From contig VFIW01000011.1 in the NCBI GenBank assembly GCA_006386115.1, forward strand, positions 496,001 to 560,000: DNA of 64,000 nucleotides. The letters run 5' to 3'. The translations under genes and the position numbers were made by a program. Shown here piece after piece: positions 20,375 through 30,600 of this stretch. Each line of letters opens with the position of its first letter. Positions within the stretch are counted from its first letter, which is position 1. Under the pieces are notes generated by a model, which had not been told where the DNA came from, searched no databases, and saw only the letters and a program-made list of their open reading frames with translations. This DNA comes from Globisporangium splendens (Eukaryota > Oomycota > Peronosporomycetes > Pythiales > Pythiaceae).

Positions 20375-22265
20375 CTACTTGGGTTTCCTTGTTGATTTGG
20401 TCGTCGCTGACGGACGAGGAGGGTGCCGCAGTGGCGTCGAGTAGCTTGCGCGAAGTTCAAGGTCCGATCCAAATGGAGTGCGCGAAGAGGACCGAAGACT
20501 CGTGAGTCGCTCTCGGATACTTCGTGGCGGTCTCGACGATAGTTCGCTGCCAGGGCGTTTCCGAGACCCCGAGACCAGCAACGACGGATGCAAGGGAGTT
20601 GGCGGCTTTGACGCACGTGCCTTGCGAGCGCGCTGTAGCACAATAGCAGCAACAATAGAGCACACACAAAGTTGGTATGCATGAGCAGAATTGAAGGCAC
20701 ACAGGATCACTGGAAGAGACTGAAACGCGTACCGATTGGGTCTCAAGACGATTCGCAAGCATTTCACGACGTGGGGTTTCTTTGACTTCGAACATTGGAC
20801 CACTCGATATCCTCGCTGTACAGCAAATCACACACGATGGAGGGGGGACGCTGAGATATGCTCAGTAACTCGACTTCAGTCCATTTCATACCTGGTGTAC
20901 CATTCCCGTCGACAATCAACGGCGTTCCCTCGATCTCTCCCCACGTCATCAGCGGACTGGCATCAACACCAGGGACAATGGACGGCGTCATTTGGACCAG
21001 CTTGTACTCGTTTCGCGCGTTTAACCCCGCTGCGTTGTTGCCAGCAGTCGTATCCTGCATCGAAGAATGACGTCAGAGAGTTAGTCGCCTCGCAAACGAC
21101 AGACCAGGAAAGAAGAACGAAGCTTACATTCTTATCTTCATCATCGGGAAGTCTCGTATTAGCATACACCGTCACCCTCTTTGCCTTTGGAGGTCGTCCA
21201 GAACGATTGTTCGCGCCGTTTTCCAGCAAGAGTTGGTCCTTTGGCTTTGACTTGACCTGTCAGTGGCATACCGCTCAATCAGAATTCGTACAGCTGTAGC
21301 AACACGGTGCATACAACAGGGAAATCACCTGGCAAATGTCTCGCGTTGCTTCCAGCTCTGGAGGAAACAGCAGAGGGTTCCGAGCTCGATATCTCCACGT
21401 GTCCGGCGCACTAGACCGATTGTCAAGCAGACCTGTGAACAATTTAACGCATGTCGTAGTGATACAGTCTTTTACGCGTCAATGCCACCGACAGCAATAA
21501 AGTGAATGGTCGAACCTGTCGGTGCGCAGGCTTCATCGACTATTCGTCGCTGCTCTTTGGAGATCCATGTCCCATCAGACAACAAGTGCAGTTTTGGGTC
21601 GCCTCTCTGCTCATCGACATCAAAAGCCCAGTGGTATCGTTGCTTGTGCTCCTCCACTGTCTTCTCCTGCAGAACATTGAAGGATTCGTTGTCTTCTGAT
21701 GTATGTGTAGCCTGCCGTTGCGCACAGAAGCAAATCCATGGAGTCAATACAAACCACCATTAACACTGTAATACGAAATGGAGGCAAGCGTACCACAAAG
21801 CGGTTCAGCGTCATATTGGCTGTGTTGTCACGGTCATTGTCCTCCAATTCTGTATCCGATCCAGGATCCCTTCGCTCATAAGGCACGAGCTCGCTGTGCC
21901 GAGTAGGCGTGGGTTGATCCCATTCCGAGACACCATCGTGTCTGCAGCTACGCACAGATGCTGGTGCTGCACGTGCGTCCACTCCACGCACCAGCGTTGT
22001 CGCTGTCAGCTTTGACTCATGTCCTGCAGCTTCATCACCGCCGAGCAGCTACAGTTGTGTTCATCGCACAGCGCAAGTATTGTCGTCAGCATTTTCAGTG
22101 CGTACTTAAACACGAGAGAGCTCCATGACATAAGCGTAAGGCACAAAGACGCACCGCTTGTCGCCGCCGCAGTGCCGAGAGGTCCGGGAAGAAATCGCGC
22201 TCGATGATCTGCTCCAGATGCTCCACGTACTGCTCCTCCTCCAGCACCATCTTCTTCTTGCTCAT
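20375..22265 (-). CDS. ESS2: ESS2 splicing factor (DGCR14/Es2 family)
   Basis: Eight exons give 432 residues: 22265-22155, 22048-21794, 21711-21516, 21432-21329, 21256-21128, 21054-20892, 20815-20733 and 20632-20375. All junctions are GT-AG and phase-consistent. Family landmarks appear in order: the N-terminal helix VLEEEQYVEHLEQIIERDFF, the motif TSEDNESF in exon 3, DTWRYRARNPLLFPP in exon 4, ASPLMTWGEIEGTPL in exon 6, a GPMF...RREMLANRL segment in exon 7 and LRASYSTPLR near the end. These match human ESS2 in the same order. ESS2 is a nuclear protein that associates with the spliceosomal C complex. The basic, Ser/Pro-rich C terminus is typical. It is tandem with the TAF1C-like gene, whose stop lies 272 bp upstream. 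Confidence 0.92.
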
Positions 22266-22537
22266 GCTTGCTTTGTGTCTTGCTTTTGGCACACAGCACA
22301 CAAATGAAGGTTCCTAACAAGAGTTTTCCAAACTTGGTTCGTACCTTCTGCTCGAGTTAAAAACAGGTGTGCTCTTATGTAGTGTGTACCACGTTGAATC
22401 GGTCGTCAAAGTGTAGCCATTTCAAGTGATGGACTTTGGTTTTGACAACGATGGCCTGATCAAAGTGTATCTTTATGGCGCCATCACTAAAACTAATCAC
22501 CAGAGTCTAGAACGTGAACTACGGCTTGCACACTCTG

Positions 22538-25206
22538 CTACATCTCGTCGATCCCGTACATATCCCTGGCTTCTGCGACTGCTGCTGCGAAGTCCGAGTT
22601 GCTCTCCCGTCGCGGCGGGAAGATCTCGTCCAGTCGCAGTCCATTCACGCTGCTGATCACCAGCGCATGCGGAACGATGCACGCAAGCGAGTCGCACGGC
22701 GAAGTCGCGGTTTCCGGACAGCACTTGCACACAGCGATGCGTGGATCATCGCCGAGTTCGTGAATCGGTTGTTCTTGCAGACCGTGCGGATTTAAAACGT
22801 GCATAACTCGCTGTCGAACTGGGGTATGCACGCTTCGGACCTGAAACTTGTCGTCCTGCGAACGCAAGAATCCCAGTAGGTCTTGAGCAGTGATAGGGAA
22901 CTTCATCGTGTCGTTGACATACCGATGCAGGCGGAAGAGCGTGGCCGACGGCCGACACACAGAGAGAAGTGTAGTGATCAGTACGTCTCCGTCCATCGTT
23001 GGTCCCGACTCGTCGTCTTCCTTCGATTCGCCCGCCTTTAGCACTCGAGGATACTTGCGCCGCATCGCTTTCAGGGCAATTGGGACATAAGGTGCAAGAG
23101 AATAGCTGTCGTGCTCTGGAAGAATGGAATCTGTCGGTACCGGCAATCGTTTCCGTTTCTTTGGGTCATTCGTGCCTACTGCAGTGACACCACACGGCAG
23201 ACTGCATCAATGAACGAAACAGCAAACGCAGCAAATAAAGAGTCGTTAGTGATCCACAGTAGAACTGCACGCATAATGCTGAGTGCAACACTCACTCCAC
23301 TTGCACCGCTGCGTCGTACAGCGTGTCTCGACCCTTGGTGTGGATTTCTTGAGAAAATAGGTCGCCAAGGTTGTTCATTTGATAAATAGTGGCCGCCTTC
23401 CCGCGCTTTGAACCCGATAGCATCGGCAACGGCGCGATACCAATTAAAGCTGACCATTCGTCGCCATCCATGAGCCGCAGATCCAGAGGAGCATCTGAAA
23501 TGACGTATTGAGACACGTCGGTGCTTTTAAAGCTTGAATCATCGTGGATGGACCGCAGCGGCAACAGCGACATCGACTTGGTCTTGTCTCCTTTCCGGCA
23601 TCTTTCGAAAGGGTAAATCGTGGTCACCTTGTTGCGATGAGATGTGGATACGACCACTCCTGGATAAAGCCAAAAGCAACAGCAAACGTCAGCGCGTCTG
23701 AACCCATGGTAACTAGAGGCGAAAATGTACTTCGTACCTCTTTCCTCCTTTGCACTTGAAGACAGATCCAGTTCGTCAATCAGACCAAACCTGGATTGCG
23801 AGTCTGCTGAGCCCGTGTGCTGTGCCCAAGAGATAAGCGGTAGCCCAGGCATTCGGCTGTCAATAATCTCAATCGAGACGCCAGAGCCTACAATAAACTG
23901 GAAGGGGGAGCTACAGAGGTGCACCGTGTGCATGAGGTTGGTCAAAGATTTGTATGGAAATGCAACAGCAAAAGAACCAACCTTGCTCTGCGTTTGACAT
24001 CGTAGATCTCGGGTGATGCAGCGCCAGCACCTGCCAGATCAAAGAGCGTGTCGTACTGAGTCAGTGGTTTTGCCTTTTCGCGGAGATCCACGGATCGCAC
24101 AGTGAATCGATTTGCGGTCCACAAAACACACGGGTGGCTGCATTATCAAACGTCGAAGATACAAGGTTAGCGTCATTTTTCAGCATGTGGTTTGTCCTGC
24201 CAGCAAGTGGGTCAGTTCCATACCTGGAGTATTCGCAGCGCACAAGATAATCCGATGTCGTTGCGGACTCAATATGCTTTGTTTGAAGGCCACTCTCGGG
24301 CTCCCACCAATGGATCTTGCCGTCTGCCGTCACAAACGCGAGCTCCGCCTCCGCATGTGGACTCGCCGCGATGTTGTACAGCATGTCAGCGAACGTCAAC
24401 TTGAGTTTCGGGAGCATTTTCGAGCCTGGCAGCACTGGCGCTTGCAGGATCATGCAATTGGCGCTGCCTCGTGTAGCCACAAAGATGTCTTCTTGGCTTG
24501 CAATCGACAGAGAAGGCGCGATGTTTCGTCCCATGACCGCAAACTGTCGAATGGTCGTGCCGGTCTCGATCGTGTTGCTAAAGTAGCCCTGGCCGTCTGG
24601 GTCATGTGTGTTGTAGAATGCACAAGCCTGTTGCAGAACTTCTCCCGTGGGAAAGAAGACAATGTGGTCTCCAGCGCTGGTGCACGTGCCAGCGAGCGAG
24701 TTACCTTGCCACTTGGGATGAGATATCGGCTCATGGTCCGATCTACACGGCGTTTGCATTAGCAACGACAGCAAGCATGCAATAAAATGTCAGCAGAATG
24801 ACACTATGAATGACAAGCAAGCAAGGTACTGTGGTCATGTCGCCACGTACTCAAACACTTCTTCGAGATGGCTCTGCAGGATGTCGGACGGGACGAAATG
24901 TGGGTACTTCTTCGAGTAGTGCAACGCCTGCATCTCGATGTTATACACCGCGCGGTCGAGATGCGCGAAAGATACCATCTTCATGCGCTTGTGCGCGCGC
25001 AGGTACGGGTACCCGACCACATTGCGCTTGTGCAGCTGGACCACGCCGTGCGCATCCACGCCGCTGCCAGTGTATCTGCGGCGCGTGTCGTTGATCACCT
25101 GCGGTGCCAGCGGCACGGAGTCCGGGTCTGACGCCGCGAGGGAGCCCGCGAGCCCCGTGGTCGTCACCACTGGCGGCCAGTTCGGGTAGACGCTCGTCGC
25201 CTGCAT
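22538..25206 (-). CDS. TAF1C/Rrn6-like RNA polymerase I initiation factor subunit (probable)
   Basis: Six exons give 743 residues: 25206-24851, 24742-24224, 24137-23982, 23910-23738, 23659-23296 and 23201-22538. Every splice is GT-AG and all six phases agree. The central part reads as a WD40-like beta propeller. Key strands are HPCVLWTANRFTVRSVDLRE, created by the exon 2/3 junction, and FIVGSGVSIEIIDSRMPGLP followed by LISWAQH. The pattern of a position in the DNA-factor propeller reading 'variable IDxR-P-x-x-P-x-x-x-W-x-H' is typical of TAF1C, the SL1/TIF-IB subunit, and of fungal Rrn6. The C-terminal 220 residues are helical and acidic. Assignment to the Pol I core factor is an inference from this pattern. 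Exon 4 and exon 5 are separated by a 78 bp intron that would also stay open if retained. Confidence 0.6.
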
Positions 25207-25787
25207 TTCTGTCCTTTTGCTGCTGTCGTGATTGATGATGCAGGGGCTACTATTCGGGCAGAGCTCGTCGATGGCTATTGGTCAGGAACGGTTGTCCCGC
25301 ATGTCCCTATCTTACGATGTTCACAAGGGATCACGGATCTTTTCTGTACAAAGATCGCGAAAGGTCACAATGGAGACGAACGGATACAATTGGGACTCGT
25401 TCAACGACTGGACGTTACTCACTTGGGCGGATCCGCAGCGGTTTCGAGTTCTCAAGAAAGGAAAAAGAACCCCCAGTTGGGATGATGCATCCGTGAGCGA
25501 CGCGGCGTCAAGCGCAGCTCATTGGTGCAATGCAGCGACTCTTTTTGTTTCTTTCTGCAGTTGCCTCTCTCTATCTCTCTTCTCACAATCCCGGCAGGAG
25601 TTTCACGAAAATGTCGTTTTTAAAGATGTAGCCCTCGAAGCAGCCGTTAAGCATGCAAATGTACCTATTAAATCCATGTTCTCGATCTTTCTCGTTCCAG
25701 TGTTGGCTGTTCAGTGTGCAAACACACAAAGCATTTCTCGATTGACCTCCTCCAGTAGAGCTCGCCAGCACCCAGTCTAGGTGAAGT
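25207..25787. promoter_or_regulatory. Divergent intergenic region, TAF1C-like gene and acid phosphatase gene
   Basis: This 581 bp region should hold both promoters. A plus-strand open frame from an ATG at 25235 to 25780 crosses most of it. It reads SLFSQS and CSCLSLSLFS from a CT-rich tract typical of oomycete leaders, so it is not called as a gene. CT-rich DNA at 25563-25590 lies in the probable leader region of the phosphatase gene. Confidence 0.35.
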
Positions 25788-27323
25788 ATGCGCACCGTCG
25801 CGGCCGTTTTGCTGTCTCTGGCTGCTTTGGCAAACGCAGTTCCGGTGGTTAATGGAGCGGACGATGCGGAGCTCGTGCTCTTGGTTTCGCTGTCACGCCA
25901 TGGAAGTCGAGCGCCAAATCTGACCGTGAAGAAGCTGTGCCCGAACAATGTACCAAATATGAAGTCGTACCAGGTGCCACCTGAGCAGCTCACGGAGCGA
26001 GGCATGATGCAAATGGAAGCCACGGGGCGACACATTCGAGACGTGTATGTGAACGAAAAGGGTTTTCTGTCGTCCTCGTTCAATGGAGATGATCATTCCC
26101 ATTTCGAAGCCTATTTCCGCGCTGACGCTGCGAATCGATGTGGTCAAAGCGCGATTTCTCTTGGGTACGGGCTGTACCCTGATGGAACTGGTCCGGCGGG
26201 ATACTCGAAGCAGCCCATCCCTGTTTACATGCAGCTCTCGGAAAGTGAACACGATTTCACGGCGAATGGACCTTGCTGGAGTGTGATGAACGAACACAGC
26301 AAGCATTACACTGCAACCAGAGGCAAGGAGCTGATCACTGCACATGGTGAAGCGCTCAGTCAGCTCGCGGAGATCTGTGGAGCAGAGTTTTACGCTGCGA
26401 GACCCGACGGAGGAGAGCTCGTTTCGATCAAAGATGTCGCCGACATGCTCCTCTTCGATCGCGACGAAGGGCTTAAGCCGACACCGGGACTCACACCCGA
26501 GCTCGCCGATGAACTGAGTCAACTCGCGTTCCAGAACCTAATCGAACGTCTGTACTCGACGCCACGAGAGATCACCACTGCCATTGGAGGCTTCCCGCAA
26601 CTCTTGCTGCGCACGCTCAACAATGCAGCGGCTCCGGATTGGAGTCGCGAGAAAGCCACCAAGTACTTTTCGTTCCATGGACACCGTGAACTGCTGCATG
26701 GTCTGGGCTTCATGATGGGCATGAAGTTCAACTTTGAAGGGAACCCAGCCTTCAATGGCTCCACGGCATTACACCCAGGGACGACGCTCTTCTTCGAGCT
26801 TTACCGCAAGCCAAGCACGGTGTCAACCACTGGTGAGTTCTTCATCAAACTGTTCGTCTGGTCGCCCATGAGTCCACGCACAGCGGTCAAGCTTGACAAT
26901 TGCGCGCTCGAGTGCCCGCTCGAGCAGTTCAGCTCGATCATCCAGACGCACATCCAGCAGACTGGTCCGTGGCAGGACATTTGCAATTACCACCCAGTCA
27001 ACATGCCACGACCAGTGCCCGTGAACCCGCATCCAATGGCACCAGGAGCTGTCGTGTTGGCTGCAGCAGCATCGGCAGCAGATCCACATCCGCCGCTTCC
27101 TGGACCGACTGTGGATACTGCGTCGATGGCTCTCCGTCGCCAACAAGGTGCTACCACCACCCAAGCGGCAGTCGTGGACGCGTCGGCAGCCACCGGTGAT
27201 GGCACTGCGGATCGCGCGATCGGTAACTGGGTGCTCACGGCAGGCGGCGTCGCTGTGCTCAGCGCGCTTTGCGTGGCGACGCTGCAGCGCATGAACAAGC
27301 GTCGCGAGTACATGTCTCTATAA
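25788..27323 (+). CDS. Membrane-anchored histidine acid phosphatase
   Basis: An intronless gene of 511 residues from the ATG at 25788. A signal peptide (MRTVAAVLLSLAALANA) leads into the histidine acid phosphatase signature LVSLSRHGSRAP, with nucleophilic His38 in RHG-x-R-x-P. A Pro/Ala-rich stalk and a C-terminal transmembrane helix (WVLTAGGVAVLSALCVATL) end in a short basic tail, giving a type I topology with the catalytic domain outside the cell or in a lysosome-like lumen. The second family motif, usually HD with Asp as proton donor, is aligned to FSFHGHREL, so His297 is kept but Asp is replaced by Gly298. Activity may therefore be altered or rely on another acid. The final strand motif TLFFELYRK is intact. 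Confidence 0.88.
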   Translation: MRTVAAVLLSLAALANAVPVVNGADDAELVLLVSLSRHGSRAPNLTVKKLCPNNVPNMKSYQVPPEQLTERGMMQMEATGRHIRDVYVNEKGFLSSSFNGDDHSHFEAYFRADAANRCGQSAISLGYGLYPDGTGPAGYSKQPIPVYMQLSESEHDFTANGPCWSVMNEHSKHYTATRGKELITAHGEALSQLAEICGAEFYAARPDGGELVSIKDVADMLLFDRDEGLKPTPGLTPELADELSQLAFQNLIERLYSTPREITTAIGGFPQLLLRTLNNAAAPDWSREKATKYFSFHGHRELLHGLGFMMGMKFNFEGNPAFNGSTALHPGTTLFFELYRKPSTVSTTGEFFIKLFVWSPMSPRTAVKLDNCALECPLEQFSSIIQTHIQQTGPWQDICNYHPVNMPRPVPVNPHPMAPGAVVLAAAASAADPHPPLPGPTVDTASMALRRQQGATTTQAAVVDASAATGDGTADRAIGNWVLTAGGVAVLSALCVATLQRMNKRREYMSL

Positions 27324-27602
27324 CCAGACAGAGAGGAAATAGATCAAGTGCCATGACACCACTCATTTATAGCAGATATCTTTGAGAGCACGTATCTTCT
27401 GCTTCGATCTCTTCTTCTTCTTCCTGTATCATCTGCCAACTGTCGTAAATGGCTTCAACTTCAGGTTCCAGAAATGTTTCCACATTCTAATTGGCTAAAA
27501 TCTGTTTCCATAGGATCCTGATTGGTCAGAATAAAATCGATGTGGGCAGAAGGCGCCGATTTTTTTATTTTTGAACTGATACGAAAGAAAAGAGGAAAGA
27601 AC
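27324..27602. other. Intergenic region upstream of the formin
   Basis: A 279 bp gap between two plus-strand genes. It contains TTC-rich DNA near 27411-27424 and nothing else recognised. Confidence 0.3.
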
Positions 27603-30600
27603 ATGGCGGCAAAGCTCCGCATGACGCCCGTCGCGTTCCTCCTGCAGGCGACGCCGTGGACGCCGCTCGACGTGCGGTACGTTCACAGTCATGCGCTCAA
27701 CGTCTCTCTCTCTCTCTCTCTACGTCACTATGCTCTGTTTTGCTTACGCTGTGCGCTGTGTCATGTAGACGCGGCAGCGTTGCAGACATTTCTGTGCGGA
27801 TCCGCTCGAAGGAGGACGACGCAGCTCTTGGACAGCATGGCGAGTGGGACGCTGACGCAGAGGAGTGCCTCGTATGGCAGTTTGAGCTCGAAGAGTACGA
27901 CATCGGCTTCCAGCTGCTGGAAAACGGGACTGCTCTTGGTGACCTCATGCGATACAAAGCAGGTGGCAACATCGTACAAGATGGAAAAACCACGGATTCT
28001 CCCACGAAAAGCAAGGTTCAGGAAGTCTTAGAGCGCAATGGCAAGCTACAGGACACGGTGAATGCGCATGCGGCGTGGATCGAGAACCACGCGGACGATT
28101 TGAAACCAGGAGGGACGTATACGTTCCGTTGGGACAACTCGTACTCGCTCGTGCGCCACAAGCGGCTCCAGTATCGCTTCCTCGTCACGTCCAAGCGCGC
28201 GTTTGCAGCTGCACAGACGGCAGCACACGAGGCAAATGAGAGACATTTTCAAGAAGCGAAGAAGAACAGGTGGAGTGGGTCGTTGAGACCTCATTTGGTT
28301 CGCAAACTGGCGCGAGATCGCGGGCTAAGCACAAAAGAAAACGCGGCGGAGCAGAAGTATGCGATCGAATCGCTGCAGCAATGCGTGACGGATATGGTGG
28401 CTGCATTCATGACGAAACCAGATAGCCCACTCCATGAAGGTTCTGTTCGTCCGTTCATTTTGGCGCTGGAAACCGTGCTCCGACATGGCATCAAGGTATG
28501 TATATGCGCTTGCTTTCCGTTGCAAATGATGTGAGTTCATTAAGAGAATACTATGTGTCGTGTGATTATTTAGGAATCCTTTCTCAACGAATGGCCCGAG
28601 GAGCCATACTACGAGTTTCTACTTGAAACTTGTACAGTGCTCCGAGACGACCAGGGTCTCGTCGCGGAGGTCAAGGCGCTGTCGCCACCGGAGAATCTAC
28701 AACACATTGGTTGGACCCGAGCGCGAGCTTTCCTGTTTCTTGCGCTCAACAAAAAAATCCTACATCGCGCGTTCGAGGTGCGTCAAACTTCATGAACTGC
28801 TTATTGTTGTGCAGCGGGATGAGCTTTACGTTTTAACCGTTATATGGCACTGCTTCTGTATGTGTGTCGTAGAACTTGACCAAACGGCGGATGCTTGTCG
28901 AGAAATACTACGAGCCGCATGCACTCTTGTACACGTATACAAACGCAACTCAGATCGCGTCTTTCTTGAGCGCACTCAACGCCGTCGCGTTTCTCCTCGC
29001 TCCGTTTCCCGATGAAACACGAATATTGGAAGATCCGAAGCAGATTCCTCCGAACCTGCTCCAGTGTGCCCCCGAGGCTCCGCTTCTTGGGAAAGAGAAA
29101 CTCAAATTTAGGGATGGAATCAACGCTGACAGCTCGCTTACTCGAGGCGTTTTGGCTGAGCCCGACACGATCAAGCAAGTGCAGAATTGCTCTTTGTCGA
29201 GGTATCTTCTCCATGAGTTGCCGTTCCAAGAGGTTCACATCGGGTACGTTTGTGCATGCTTCTTGCTGTGAGCTAACGGATAGGTCATTCACTTTATCTC
29301 TACCATGTTTGTGATTCGCTTTGTAGCCGAGGCTCCGTAGTGTTTGTTCCACTTGATCTGAAAGACGATCAGCCGCTGCTGGTCATTCAGCTCCAAGTCT
29401 TGTTCCAGGATATTAACGTGTCGATTGCGAACGGTGAAGAAGACGAGCTAGTGGAGCCAGTGCTTGTATCGGCTACAGATATGTGGACCGAGGGAATCTT
29501 TCGTGTGAAAACCAAGTTCAAGCCACGCCTGTCGATAAAACTCGACAACTCGTTTGCGATCGTTCGAGGAAAACAAGTGAAGCTGCGGTATCGCGTTGCA
29601 TCCGTGGACGAGTACACTCGCGCGTGGGAAGCGTGTGCTGAAATGGCTCAGTCTATCAGCTGGAAGCAAGCTGCTGCGAGCGGCGTCGAGCGATGCCAGC
29701 AGTATATGGAGTCCTTGCATCAGAAAGAGGAAGAAGAACTCACTGTGCAACGAAATCAGGACGCAGCGAACAAGAAAAGTGAGGCTGCCAGTGGTTCTCG
29801 AGTCGAAGAAGAGAGCATTCTTGGTATCCCGACGTCGCTGATTTCGAATCCAGTGTCGTACCTTGTGGGCGGTATCCTCTCATCGGATGCGAATAGCTTT
29901 TGTGCCCAGTGTTTGACGCCGTTCTCGTTCTTCGCGCGCCAACACCAATGTCCATTATGCCAAAGCGTGGTTTGCATTCCGTGCTCGCGCCACTATGTTC
30001 AAGTGAACGGCAAGGGTCCACATCTTAAGACATGCGATCGCTGCTTCCTAAAAGAAAAGGACAACGAGGTATGAGCAAAACTTACTGGGTCTTCAGTTGC
30101 TAGATGGTTACACGAGGCTGGCTGATGCAATTGTTTGCTATGTATGCCAACAGCGAAAAAGGCGTGGCAACATGGCAGGTCAGGACGCAGATCAAAGCGA
30201 ATGCGCGGCGTATGCAGCGCTTCGACGCGATCCAGCCATGGGAAAGTACTTTAAAATGCTCGGCTTTGGAGTGCCAGCGAGTGGCGTCGCACAGAAAATG
30301 ATGCAAGACGATGTGGAGCTTGAGAAAATCCAAGTGTTTTCTGCTGGTCCCAGCGGCCCGACTTCTTCCATTCTTCCGCTGGCAGGGTAAGACACATGGA
30401 TGACAAGATAGCATGCCAGATGAACTAAACGTTGGAACTTCTTGAACTCTGTGCCTTTGTTTGTAGACGAAGAGAGGGTTCTGGACCTCCAAAACTGGCG
30501 CGTCGTCGAAGTTCGTCGCTTCGCAAAGTGCATTGGACAAGCTTGGAGGCAGAGAAAGCGAGCGAATCGATCTGGACACGCGTCACGGCGCGACGAAAGA

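Noticed and set aside
25235..25780. A 182-codon plus-strand frame upstream of the acid phosphatase
   Set aside because: It lies in a divergent promoter-sized gap, reads a CT-rich leader as Leu/Ser, and has no recognised motif.
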